Source: Reyranella massiliensis 521 (GTDB lineage Bacteria; Pseudomonadota; Alphaproteobacteria; Reyranellales; Reyranellaceae). Taken from it: DNA of 60,456 bases. The DNA lies in NCBI GenBank assembly GCA_945860205.1, contig CAMARK010000018.1, positions 1 to 60,456 on the forward strand, given 5' to 3'. Every line of letters starts with the position of its first letter. The first letter of the stretch is position 1. Below the pieces are notes generated by a model that worked only from the letters and a program-made list of their open reading frames with translations, was not told the DNA's origin and ran no database searches. A program made the position numbers and the translations under genes. Positions 35,056 through 44,142 of this stretch are shown piece by piece.

Positions 35056-36198
35056 ATGCAGGATTTCGATTTCGCCATCATTGGCGCCGGCATCGCCGGG
35101 GTTTCCGCCGCCTACCACCTGGCGCCGCAACTCACTTCAGGGGCCCGGGTGATCATCCTCGAGCGCGAGCATGTGCCGGCCTATCACACCACCGGCCGCT
35201 CGGCGGCGCTGCACTCGGAGACCTACGGCAACGCCTCGATCCGCGCCATTACCGTGGCGTCGGGCCGTTTCTACCGCCAGCCGCCCGCGGGCTTCACCGA
35301 CCATCCGCTGCTCACCCCGCGCGGCGCGCTGATTGCCGGCCGTGCCGAGCAGGAAGCCGAGCTCAAGAAGGCGGCGGCCGAGTATGCCCGCCTGGTGCCG
35401 AGCGTGCGCTGGCTCGACCCTGAAGAAACGCTGCGCCTGCAGCCGCTGCTGAAGCCCGAGGCGGCGGCGGGCGGGGCGATCTTCGAGCCCGAGGCCGACG
35501 ACATGGACGTGGCCGCCATCCACAGCGGGTTCCTGAAGGGCGCGCGCGCGGCCGGCGGCCTGCTGCGCCTCAATGCCGAAGTGGTGGCGCTCGACCGCAA
35601 GGACGGGCGCTGGACGATCCGGTTGCGCGACGGCGAAACGATCGCGGCCGCCAACATCATCAACGCCTCGGGCGCCTGGGCCGACGTGATCGGCGAGCTG
35701 GCCGGCTGCGCGCCGGTCGGCCTGGTCCCGAAGCGGCGCACTGCCTTCACGTTCGATTCTCCCCAAGGCCTCGATCTCACGCACCTGCCGATGGTGATCG
35801 ACTTCGACGAGAGCTTCTACTTCAAGCCCGAGGTCAGGCAGTTCCTGGGCTCGCTGGCCGACGAGACACCTTCGCCGCCCTGCGACGCGCAGCCCGAGGA
35901 GATCGACGTCGCCACCGCCGTCGAGCGCATCGAGACCGCGAGCACGCTCACCATCCGCCGCATCAAGAACAAATGGGCCGGGCTCCGGAGCTTCGTCGCC
36001 GACAAGAATCTCGTGGCGGGATACGACCCCAAGGTGGAAGGCTTCTTCTGGCTGGCGGGCCAGGGTGGTTACGGCATTCAGACTGCGGCGGCGGCCGGAC
36101 GACTGGCCACCGAGCTGGCATTGGGCAACGGGCTACCCGCAGAGGTGGCCGATCTTGGCGTCAGCGAAGCTGCCCTATCGCCCACCCGCTTCACATAG
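35056..36198 (+). CDS. DAO-type FAD-dependent oxidoreductase
   Basis: A 380-residue flavoprotein. The N-terminal FAD motif is FAIIGAGIAGVSAAYHL, and the C-terminal GLRSFVADKNLVAGYDPKVEGFFWLAGQGGYGIQTA is typical of DAO-family amine or amino-acid oxidases. Substrate not deducible. ATG 35056 is where similarity begins; it is divergent from the acyl-CoA synthetase. Confidence 0.88.
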   Translation: MQDFDFAIIGAGIAGVSAAYHLAPQLTSGARVIILEREHVPAYHTTGRSAALHSETYGNASIRAITVASGRFYRQPPAGFTDHPLLTPRGALIAGRAEQEAELKKAAAEYARLVPSVRWLDPEETLRLQPLLKPEAAAGGAIFEPEADDMDVAAIHSGFLKGARAAGGLLRLNAEVVALDRKDGRWTIRLRDGETIAAANIINASGAWADVIGELAGCAPVGLVPKRRTAFTFDSPQGLDLTHLPMVIDFDESFYFKPEVRQFLGSLADETPSPPCDAQPEEIDVATAVERIETASTLTIRRIKNKWAGLRSFVADKNLVAGYDPKVEGFFWLAGQGGYGIQTAAAAGRLATELALGNGLPAEVADLGVSEAALSPTRFT

Positions 36199-36200
36199 CG

Positions 36201-36216
36201 GTGATCGAACGATCAC
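36201..36216. promoter_or_regulatory. 16-bp palindrome upstream of the bufferin-like genes
   Basis: GTGATCGAACGATCAC is a perfect inverted repeat with 7-bp arms and a two-base centre, three bases after the FAD oxidoreductase stop and 105 bases before the first precursor gene. It may be an operator. No T-tract follows, so it is not a good terminator. Confidence 0.45.
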
Positions 36217-36321
36217 AGAACATCGCCAAGCCCTGACTTCCCGGTGAGGATGGCGGGGAGCATCATTTTGACGCGGAGACGCCCACGCCCTCCGCGGTGG
36301 ATTTCAACAAGGGAGCGAGAC

Positions 36322-36558
36322 ATGACCAGGAAGACCCTCATCGCCACGGCGACCGCCATCTTCGCCGTCGGCGCCTTCGCCACCTCCGCCAGCGCCCAGA
36401 CGACCGTGAAGTGCGGCGGCGCCAATTCTTGCAAGGGCACCAGCGCCTGCAAGAGCGGCTCGTCGGCCTGCAAGGGCATGAATGCGTGCAAGGGCCAGGG
36501 TTGGACCGACGCCGCGAACGCCGGCGAGTGCACGACCAAGGGCGGCAAGGTTCTCTAG
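36322..36558 (+). CDS. Six-cysteine secreted precursor, bufferin-like (copy 1)
   Basis: A 78-residue peptide with a signal sequence (TLIATATAIFAVGAFATSASAQ, cleavage after residue 25). The mature part has six cysteines at 31, 37, 43, 50, 56 and 70, four of them followed by Lys (CK). The pattern C-x5-C-x5-C-x6-C-x5-C-x13-C is identical in the second precursor. With a DUF692/MNIO gene downstream this fits the bufferin class of secreted copper-chelating peptides whose Cys are oxidised post-translationally. That modification is inferred. A terminator follows at 36584. Confidence 0.87.
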   Translation: MTRKTLIATATAIFAVGAFATSASAQTTVKCGGANSCKGTSACKSGSSACKGMNACKGQGWTDAANAGECTTKGGKVL

Positions 36559-36583
36559 CTTCTCGGCTCCCCCCGGGAGGCTC

Positions 36584-36615
36584 GGGCGTCGCGGGAAACC
36601 GCGGCGCCCTTTTTG
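36584..36615 (+). terminator. Intrinsic terminator after precursor 1
   Basis: GGGCG-T-CGCGG pairs with CCGCG-G-CGCCC around a GAAA loop and is followed by TTTTTG. It would stop most transcripts before the second precursor. Confidence 0.85.
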
Positions 36616-36746
36616 TTTGGCCAACTCACCAAACTGTGAGGGAACAGCTTTGATCGGTGATTTGCTTGCCGACGTATCAAATGTGCAGGGTCGTCCTGCC
36701 GCGTCGGCACTGTGCCGATATGAGGCCTACACTGGGAGAAATAACC

Positions 36747-36971
36747 ATGACCAAGCGTACCATCTTCGCCACCGCCGCCGCCGTCTTCGCCGTTGGTGCC
36801 TTCGCCCCCGCGGCCTTTGCCCAGGTCCAGTGCGCCGGCGCCAACGCCTGCAAGGGCCAGAGCGCCTGCAAGTCCGCCAAGTCCTCGTGCAAGGGCATGA
36901 ATGCCTGCAAGGGCCAGGGCTTCGTCAACACGGGCTCGTCGTTCGAGTGCACCGCCATCAAGTCGAAGTAG
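36747..36971 (+). CDS. Six-cysteine secreted precursor, bufferin-like (copy 2)
   Basis: A 74-residue peptide, signal sequence ending near APAAFAQ (residue 26). Cysteines lie at 29, 35, 41, 48, 54 and 68, with exactly the spacing of copy 1, and the stretch SCKGMNACKGQGF is shared nearly intact with it. AGGCC...GGGAGA precedes ATG 36747. It sits between two terminators, suggesting it is made in excess over the modification enzymes. Cys-modified copper binding is the inferred function. Confidence 0.87.
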   Translation: MTKRTIFATAAAVFAVGAFAPAAFAQVQCAGANACKGQSACKSAKSSCKGMNACKGQGFVNTGSSFECTAIKSK

Positions 36972-37000
36972 TCGACGTCGAGTTATTGCTGGAACGGCAG

Positions 37001-37038
37001 GCGGGCGTCCGGGGAAATTGCGGACGCCCGCAACTTTT
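37001..37038 (+). terminator. Terminator/attenuator between precursor 2 and bufB-like gene
   Basis: GCGGGCGTCCG and CGGACGCCCGC form a perfect 11-bp stem with a nine-base loop, followed by AACTTTTG. It ends 20 bases before the DUF692 start, so partial read-through would set the level of the modification enzymes. Confidence 0.82.
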
Positions 37039-37057
37039 GTGGAGTAAAGTCGACAGC

Positions 37058-37891
37058 ATGTGTGCCGCCGCCATCGACTTCGGCCTGGGCCTTCGGCCCG
37101 AGCATTACGAGGAGATCGCCGCCAGCCCCGGCCAGGTGAGCTGGTTCGAGGCGTTGTCGGAAAACTACATGGTCCCCGGCGGCAGCCCGCTGCACTGGCT
37201 CGACCTGATCCGCCGCGACTATCCGGTGGCGCTGCACGGCGTGTCGATGTCCATAGGCTCGGTCGATCCTCTCGATCTCGACTATCTCGACGGCCTGAAG
37301 ACGCTCGCCGATCGCGTGCAACCGCTGTGGATATCCGACCATCTCTGCTTCACCGGCCTGCGCGGCGTCAACATGCACGACCTGCTGCCGCTGCCCTATA
37401 CCGAGGAGGCGCTTGACCATGTGGCCGAGCGCGTGAAGCGCGTGCAGGACCATCTCGGCCGCCGTCTCGTGCTCGAGAACGTGTCGAGCTACGTCACCTA
37501 CGCCGCCTCCGAACTCAGCGAATGGGATTTCATCGCCGAGCTCGCCCGCCGCGCCGACTGCGAGATCCTGCTCGACATCAACAATGTCTATGTCAGCGCC
37601 TTCAACCACGAGTTCGATGCAAGCGAATTCCTGCGCGCCATGCCGCGCGAGCGGGTGCGGCAGTTTCATCTCGCCGGCCACACCCACAAGGGCAGCCACA
37701 TTATAGACACCCACGACCATCCCGTGGTGCCCGACGTCTGGGCGCTCTATGCCGAGGCGGTAAGGCTCTTCCCCGGCGTGCCGACCATGATCGAGCGCGA
37801 TGCCGAGATTCCGCCCTATGAGGAACTGCTGGCCGAACTCGATGTCGCACGCGGCATCGCCGCGAATATCGGCAGCGAGGCCGCGGCATGA
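37058..37891 (+). CDS. bufB: DUF692/MNIO multinuclear iron oxidase (BufB-like)
   Basis: A 277-residue TIM-barrel oxidase. Probable iron ligands are visible in the family positions: H60 (ALHGVSMSIG), D94-H95 (ISDHLCF), E140 (VLENVSSY), D173 and N175 (LLDINNVY), H204, H208 (HLAGHTH), D217, H219 (IDTHDH) and E246. Enzymes of this group oxidise Cys in precursor peptides to thiooxazole or related products. Two Cys-rich precursors lie directly upstream and a DUF2063 partner overlaps downstream, the bufferin gene order. Confidence 0.92.
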   Translation: MCAAAIDFGLGLRPEHYEEIAASPGQVSWFEALSENYMVPGGSPLHWLDLIRRDYPVALHGVSMSIGSVDPLDLDYLDGLKTLADRVQPLWISDHLCFTGLRGVNMHDLLPLPYTEEALDHVAERVKRVQDHLGRRLVLENVSSYVTYAASELSEWDFIAELARRADCEILLDINNVYVSAFNHEFDASEFLRAMPRERVRQFHLAGHTHKGSHIIDTHDHPVVPDVWALYAEAVRLFPGVPTMIERDAEIPPYEELLAELDVARGIAANIGSEAAA

Positions 37892-38682
37892 CCACGAATG
37901 TGGGCTCCCTGGGCGACCTGCAACGTGCCTTCCAGGATTACCTGCTCGTCACGAACGATGCCTTACAGTCCGCGGTGCGCGACACGAGGAAGGCCGACCG
38001 GGTCACGCTGCTCGACGTTTACCGCGACGGCTATGCGCTGCGCCTGATCGAGGTGCTGACCAACGATTATCCCGGCCTGATGGCGATGGCGGGGCCGGCG
38101 GATTTCGACCATGTGGCGCGCGCCTATATCGCGGCCCATCCCTCGCGCCATCCCTCGGTGCGCTGGTTCGGCGCAGGACTGGCGGATTTCATGGCCAAGA
38201 CCGCGCCCTACGACAAGGCGCAGGCCGCCGTCGAGATGGCGCGCTTCGAATGGGCGTTGGGCGAAGCCTTCGACTCGGCCGACGTGACGCCCATCGCCGC
38301 CGATGTGTTGCTGGGACTGCCACCTGAAGCCTGGGAGACGCTCGCTTTCGCGGCCCTGTCGTCGCTGCACCGCTGCACCTTCGCCTTCGAAGTGGCCCAG
38401 GCCTGGCAGCGCCGCGACGAGGTCGAGCCCGGCAATCTCGAAGTCAGCCGCTCGGACGAGCCGGTGACCTGGGCGATCTGGCGGCCCGAGCGCATGACCA
38501 GCTTCCGCTCGCTCGAGCCCGACGAAGCCGCGATGCTCGACGCGCTTGTCGCGGGGCGTTGCTTTCCCGAACTCTGCGAGACGGTGGCTGGCTTCACCGG
38601 CGACGATCAGGCTCCCGCCCGCGCCGCCTGGCTGCTCCGCACCTGGGTCGAAGGCGGCATGATCGCGTCGTTCGAACACTGA
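37888..38682 (+). CDS. bufC: DUF2063 partner protein (BufC-like)
   Basis: A 264-residue protein beginning with LGDLQRAFQDYLL and RVTLLDVYRDGYALRLIEVL, the DUF2063 signature (also called putative DNA-binding domain), followed by a C-terminal winged-helix-like region. In characterised systems the DUF2063 protein forms a complex with the MNIO enzyme and recognises the precursor. ATGA overlap at 37888-37891 makes translation coupled to the BufB-like gene, supporting a stoichiometric complex. Confidence 0.9.
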   Translation: MTTNVGSLGDLQRAFQDYLLVTNDALQSAVRDTRKADRVTLLDVYRDGYALRLIEVLTNDYPGLMAMAGPADFDHVARAYIAAHPSRHPSVRWFGAGLADFMAKTAPYDKAQAAVEMARFEWALGEAFDSADVTPIAADVLLGLPPEAWETLAFAALSSLHRCTFAFEVAQAWQRRDEVEPGNLEVSRSDEPVTWAIWRPERMTSFRSLEPDEAAMLDALVAGRCFPELCETVAGFTGDDQAPARAAWLLRTWVEGGMIASFEH

Positions 38683-38726
38683 TGCTTTCATTTGGCGTTG
38701 GCCGCCCGTAAGGTCCCGTGCGGCGC

Positions 38727-38813
38727 GCCCGCTTGATGGAACTGGTAGACATACAGGGCTTAAAACCCTGAGGCCGCGAGGCCGTGCTGGTTCGAGTCCA
38801 GCAGCGGGCACCA
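38727..38813 (+). tRNA. tRNA-Leu (UAA)
   Basis: The 87-base gene has the acceptor stem GCCCGCT/AGCGGGC, a D-arm with TGGTAGACA, an anticodon loop CTTAAAA with anticodon TAA inside the stem CAGGG/CCCTG, a long variable arm GGCCGCGAGGCC, a TTCGAGT T-loop, and an encoded CCA end. The extra arm is the class II feature of leucine tRNAs. Confidence 0.95.
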
Positions 38814-38839
38814 GCGACGAACCGGCTACGGTCCCCGGC

Positions 38840-39451
38840 TTATGGCCCGGTCGTCGATATCCCGTTCGTGCCGAGACGCGCCACGACGCGAAAAGTGCCG
38901 TCGCCGCCGGGCTTCACGATGGCGCCCTGCCCTTCGGGCAATTCGACGGTCGCCGCATCGCGCATGGTGGGCGCGTGGCCGACCAGCAGCAGATTGCCAC
39001 CTGTCGGCGGGTGCCGGCCCAGCATCTCCTTGAGAGTTGCATTGGCCGCCGCCACCTGCTCCGGCGTCTGACTCACATGATAGAACAGGTCGGGATTGAT
39101 CGCAGGCGCGCGACCGAAGGCGATCTCGGCGGTCTGCCGCGTCCGGCAAAACGGACTGGCCTCGACGGCGGCGACCGCAATCCCTTGCTGGCGCAGGACG
39201 GCACCGAGCGCCGCCGCCTGCGCGCGGCCCGCGGCGCTGAGATTGCGCTGCCAGGAACAGTCCGCGAGGTCGCGAACAACCGGCTCGGGCGTCGTCTCGG
39301 TCTCGGCATGGCGCAGATAGATGACGTAGCCACCCTGCCGCAGATCGGCCAGGAGTGCCGCATTGGGATCCGACGCGGGAGCGCGCGCCGCCGGCACGGC
39401 AACGACACCCGCCAGAAGGACAACAAACAGAAAGCCAGCCGCGAAGCGCAT
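38840..39451 (-). CDS. Secreted histidine phosphatase family protein
   Basis: A 203-residue protein with a signal peptide (MRFAAGFLFVVLLAGVVAVPAARA). The catalytic motif is YLRHAETE near residue 48, RHA in place of the usual RHG; the second His lies in LLVGHAPTMRDAATV. It would act in the periplasm on an unknown phosphate ester. ATG 39451 is preferred because the signal peptide starts there. It is divergent from a secreted MORN protein. Confidence 0.83.
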   Translation of the reverse strand: MRFAAGFLFVVLLAGVVAVPAARAPASDPNAALLADLRQGGYVIYLRHAETETTPEPVVRDLADCSWQRNLSAAGRAQAAALGAVLRQQGIAVAAVEASPFCRTRQTAEIAFGRAPAINPDLFYHVSQTPEQVAAANATLKEMLGRHPPTGGNLLLVGHAPTMRDAATVELPEGQGAIVKPGGDGTFRVVARLGTNGISTTGP

Positions 39452-39566
39452 GGGATTTTGTAGCAGATCGCAATCCAGCCTTTGCAACACGACTGCTCGC
39501 GATCCGATGACAATCCCGTGCGGGGCCGGCTTACCGAGCGACGCTACCCGCCTTAGGATGACGGCC

Positions 39567-40184
39567 ATGACTCGGCACTTCCTCCTGCTGTTGCCCGTGG
39601 CGCTCGCGTTTGCCGCTCTGCCGGTCGCCACACCCTCGTTCGCCCAGGCGCCTTCGCCGGAGAGCTGGATCCAGGACGGCAAGACCGATTGCAAGGTCCG
39701 TAACCCGGCGCCCCAGCCCCGGGAGTCGATCACCTGGTCGGGCGCCTGCCCGAACGGCATCGCCGAGGGCAACGGCGTCCTGCAGTGGTTCGACGACGGC
39801 CGTCCGACCGACCGTTACGAGGGCGAGTTGCGCGACGGCTGGGAGAATGGCCGGGGCGTCGCCACCAGCACCCTGATCGCCGATCACTACGAGGGCAACT
39901 GGAGCGACGGCTGGCGCCATGGCCAGGGCATCTACAGTTTCGCCAACGGCGACCGCTACGAGGGCGACTGGTTCGAGGGCCTGCGGACCGGCCGGGGGAC
40001 GATGGTGTGGGCGGACGGTGCCCGCTACGAGGGCGAGTGGCTGGACAGCAAGCCCAACGGCCAGGGCATCTATGTCGATGCCGCCGACGCCACCTTCTCG
40101 GGGAACTGGTCCCGCGGCTGCTTTCGCGACGGCGGCCGCAAGCTCGCCGTCATCGCGACGGCGCGGGACTGCGGCTTCGAATAG
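39567..40184 (+). CDS. Secreted MORN-repeat protein
   Basis: A 205-residue protein with a signal peptide (HFLLLLPVALAFAALPVATPSFAQ). Four MORN-type repeats follow: YEGELRDGWENGRG, YEGNWSDGWRHGQG, YEGDWFEGLRTGRG and YEGEWLDSKPNGQG. Cysteines near the start and end could be paired. MORN repeats mediate protein or lipid contacts; role here unknown. ATG 39558 would add three residues. Confidence 0.85.
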   Translation: MTRHFLLLLPVALAFAALPVATPSFAQAPSPESWIQDGKTDCKVRNPAPQPRESITWSGACPNGIAEGNGVLQWFDDGRPTDRYEGELRDGWENGRGVATSTLIADHYEGNWSDGWRHGQGIYSFANGDRYEGDWFEGLRTGRGTMVWADGARYEGEWLDSKPNGQGIYVDAADATFSGNWSRGCFRDGGRKLAVIATARDCGFE

Positions 40185-40193
40185 GTCCGTAGC

Positions 40194-41182
40194 CTAGCCT
40201 CTGTAGTGGCACGACACCCAGTGGCCCGGCCGGCTCTCGCGCAACTCGGGCACGCGGGTCGCGCAATCGGGCTTGGCGATCGGGCAGCGGGTGTGGAAAT
40301 GGCAGCCCGACGGCGGGTTGATCGGGTTGGGCACGTCGCCCTGCAGCATGATCCGCTGGCGCTTCACGGTCGGATCGGGGATCGGCACCGCCGACAGCAG
40401 CGCCTCGCTGTAGGGATGCAATGGCGTATCGTAAAGGTCGCGGGCCGGCGCGATCTCAACGACGCGGCCGAGATACATCACCGCGATGCGCGTAGAAATG
40501 TGCTCGACCACGCTGAGATCGTGGGCAATGAAAAGATAGGTGAGGCCGAACTGCTCCTGCAGGTCTTCCAGGAGATTGATCACCTGCGCCTGGATCGAGA
40601 CGTCGAGCGCCGAGACCGGCTCGTCGCAGACGATCAGCTTGGGCTCGACGGCAAGGGCGCGGGCGATGCCGATCCTCTGGCGCTGACCGCCGGAGAATTC
40701 ATGCGGGAAGCGGCGCATGTGATCGGGCTGCAGGCCGACGGTCTCGAGCAGCTGGACCACGCGCTCCTCGTGCTCGCGCCGCGACTTGGCGAGATTGTGG
40801 ATGGTGAGTGCCTCGCCCACGATCGCGCCCACGGTGAGGCGCGGATTGAGCGAGGCGTAGGGATCCTGGAAGATGATCTGCATGTCGCGGCGCAGCGAGC
40901 GCAGCGCCGTGGCGTCCATCCGGGTCACGTCGGCGCCCTTGAACCAGACCTCGCCCGAGCTGGGCTCGATCAGCCGCAGGATGCAACGCCCCGTGGTCGA
41001 CTTGCCGCAGCCCGATTCGCCCACCAGGCCCAGCGTCTCGCCGGCGGCGATATCGAAGCTCACGCCATCGACGGCATGGACCTTGTCTACCGTACGCGAC
41101 AGCACGCCGCCTTTGACGGCGAAGTGCTTGCGAAGGTCGCTGACGGACAGCAGGGCGCCGTCCTTGGTCGCTTCCATTTTGC

Positions 41183-41186
<4 letters not shown>
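40194..41186 (-). CDS. Peptide ABC transporter ATP-binding protein (DppF-like)
   Basis: A 330-residue ATPase: Walker [10 protein letters not shown] (about residues 56-64), signature [17 protein letters not shown], Walker [13 protein letters not shown], and the C-terminal oligopeptide domain [15 protein letters not shown], whose Cys residues bind a cluster in relatives. It is the last gene of a five-gene operon and overlaps the upstream DppD-like gene by ATGA. Confidence 0.93.
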
Positions 41187-42165
<979 letters not shown>

Positions 42166-42169
<4 letters not shown>

Positions 42170-43119
42170 AGAACGCGGCGCGGATCGAGCGCGTCGCGCA
42201 GGCCGTCGCCGATGAAGTTGATGGTGATCACGGCCAGGAAGATCGCCAATCCCGGGAACAGCACCCAGTGCGGGGCGATGTCGAGATAATCCTTGGCGTC
42301 GCGCAGCACGCTGCCCCAGGTCGGAATGTCGGACGGGAAGCCCAGGCCAAGGAACGACAGCGTCGATTCGGCGATGATGGCGGCGGCAACGTCGATGGTG
42401 CCGGCCACGATCACCGGGCCGAGCGCATTGGGCAGGATGTGCTGTATCACCAGGCGCGGCTTGGAAGCGCCCAATGCGCGCGCCGCCTCGACGAATTCCT
42501 TTTCGCGCAAGGACAGGAACTGGGCGCGCACCAGGCGGGCGACCTGCATCCAGCGCAGGCCGCCGATCACGACCACGATCAGCACGAAGGCGCCGCCCTC
42601 CGGCCCCAGCACCGACTTCACCGAATCGCGGAACAGGTAGGTCAGCAGCAGCAGCAACGGCAGCAGCGGCAGCGACAGGAACAGGTCGGTCACCCACATC
42701 AGGGCGGCATCGACCCAGCCGGTCGACATGCCCGCCAGCGCGCCGATCAGGACGCCGACCACCACCGCCACGACCATGGCGGCGAGGCCGACGGCAAGCG
42801 AGATGCGCCCACCATAGATCAGCCGCGCCAGGAGATCCTGCCCGAGATCGTCGGTACCGAGCGGGTGGGCCCAAGACGGGCCCTGGAGCTTGGCGGCGAA
42901 GTCGATCTCGTTGATCGCCACCGGCCAGATGAACGGCCCCAGCGTGACGACGGCGATCAGCAAAATCAGGATGACGCTGCTCGCCACGGCAAGCCGGTGA
43001 TGGCGAAAGCGGCGCCAGGCCTCCCCCGTCGGCGTGGTCGGCGGCCGGCTCTTGCGCGGCGCGGCCACGACAGGGGCTGCGGCGTCAGCGGAAAGCGATG
43101 CGGGGGTCGAGCCAGCCAT
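42166..43119 (-). CDS. Peptide ABC transporter permease (DppC-like)
   Basis: A 317-residue inner-membrane permease with an N-terminal cytoplasmic tail, six membrane helices and the EAA loop [41 protein letters not shown] before helix 2 is family-typical. The gene overlaps the DppB-like gene by 35 bases at ATG 43119. Confidence 0.92.
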
Positions 43120-44047
43120 ACAGGATATCTGCAATCAGGTTGAAGAGGACGACGAGACAGGCAAACACGAAAGTGACGGCCATCACCACCGGCGTGTCGT
43201 TGGCGAGCATCGACGAGATCAGCAGCGAGCCGATGCCGGGAATGCGGAAGATCTGCTCGGTGACGATGGCGCCGCCGAACACGATCGGCATCTGCAGGGC
43301 AACCAGGGTCACCACCGGGATCAGGGCGTTGCGCACCACATGCTTGGTGACGACCTTGCGCTCGCCGATGCCCTTGGAGCGCGCCGTGGTGACATAATCG
43401 AGCTTGATGACGTCGAGCACCGAGGAGCGGACGAAGCGCACCAGCGAGGCGCCCTGGAAGAGGCCCAGCACCATCACCGGCATGATCGCCTGCCTGATAT
43501 GCTCCCAGTAGAACTGCCAGCCCGTGGCACTGATGTTGGCGCGATAGACGAAGGGCAGCCAGTCGAGCTGGATCGAGAACACCAGGATGAACAGCAGGCC
43601 GGTGAAGAAGGTCGGCAGCGAGAAGCCGATGAAGGCGAAGGTGTTGGCGACCTGGTCGAACACCGAATAGGGCCGGGTCGCTGCCAGCACGCCGACCGGC
43701 AAGGCCACCAGGATGGCGATGATCTGAGAGGAGCCGATCACCATCAACGTCACCGGCAAACGCTGCAGGATGAGCGTGTCGACGTCCATGCGGCTGACGA
43801 ACGAGAAGCCCCAGTCGCCCTGCATCATGGCGAACAGCCAGTGGATGTAGCGGGTCCACACCGGGTCATCGAGGCCGAACTTGGCGCGGAGTGCGGCGCG
43901 CACCTCGGGCGGAACGGCGGGGTTGGTCGCCAATTCCTCGAACGGATCGCCGGGCGCCAGCGCCAGGATCGTGAACAGCACGAGGCTGATCCCGAGCAGG
44001 CTGGGAATTGCGATCAGAAGTCTGCGGATCACATATTGACGGGACAA
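43085..44047 (-). CDS. Peptide ABC transporter permease (DppB-like)
   Basis: A 320-residue permease starting YVIRRLLIAIPSLLGISLVLF, with six helices and the EAA-like loop TTARSKGIGERKVVTKHVVRN. LAPGDPFEELATNPAVPPEV follows the first helix as in DppB/OppB. It is separated from the substrate-binding protein gene by a hairpin and a triple repeat. Confidence 0.92.
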   Translation of the reverse strand: MSRQYVIRRLLIAIPSLLGISLVLFTILALAPGDPFEELATNPAVPPEVRAALRAKFGLDDPVWTRYIHWLFAMMQGDWGFSFVSRMDVDTLILQRLPVTLMVIGSSQIIAILVALPVGVLAATRPYSVFDQVANTFAFIGFSLPTFFTGLLFILVFSIQLDWLPFVYRANISATGWQFYWEHIRQAIMPVMVLGLFQGASLVRFVRSSVLDVIKLDYVTTARSKGIGERKVVTKHVVRNALIPVVTLVALQMPIVFGGAIVTEQIFRIPGIGSLLISSMLANDTPVVMAVTFVFACLVVLFNLIADILYGWLDPRIAFR

Positions 44048-44048
44048 T

Positions 44049-44128
44049 CGATACCTATGGGCCGATACCTATCGGGCGACGCCTATCGGAATAAGGCCGA
44101 CATCCCCCGGCGCGCAGGCCGGGGGATG
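44049..44128. promoter_or_regulatory. Triple direct repeat and strong hairpin inside the transporter operon
   Basis: Three imperfect copies of CGATACCTATCGGG lie at 44049-44061, 44063-44076 and 44077-44089. Next is a hairpin of perfect 11-bp arms, CATCCCCCGGC (44101-44111) and GCCGGGGGATG (44118-44128). On the transcribed minus strand the hairpin directly follows the binding-protein stop and may protect or terminate that message, giving excess binding protein. Confidence 0.6.
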
Positions 44129-44142
44129 GGACCAAGTGCAAA

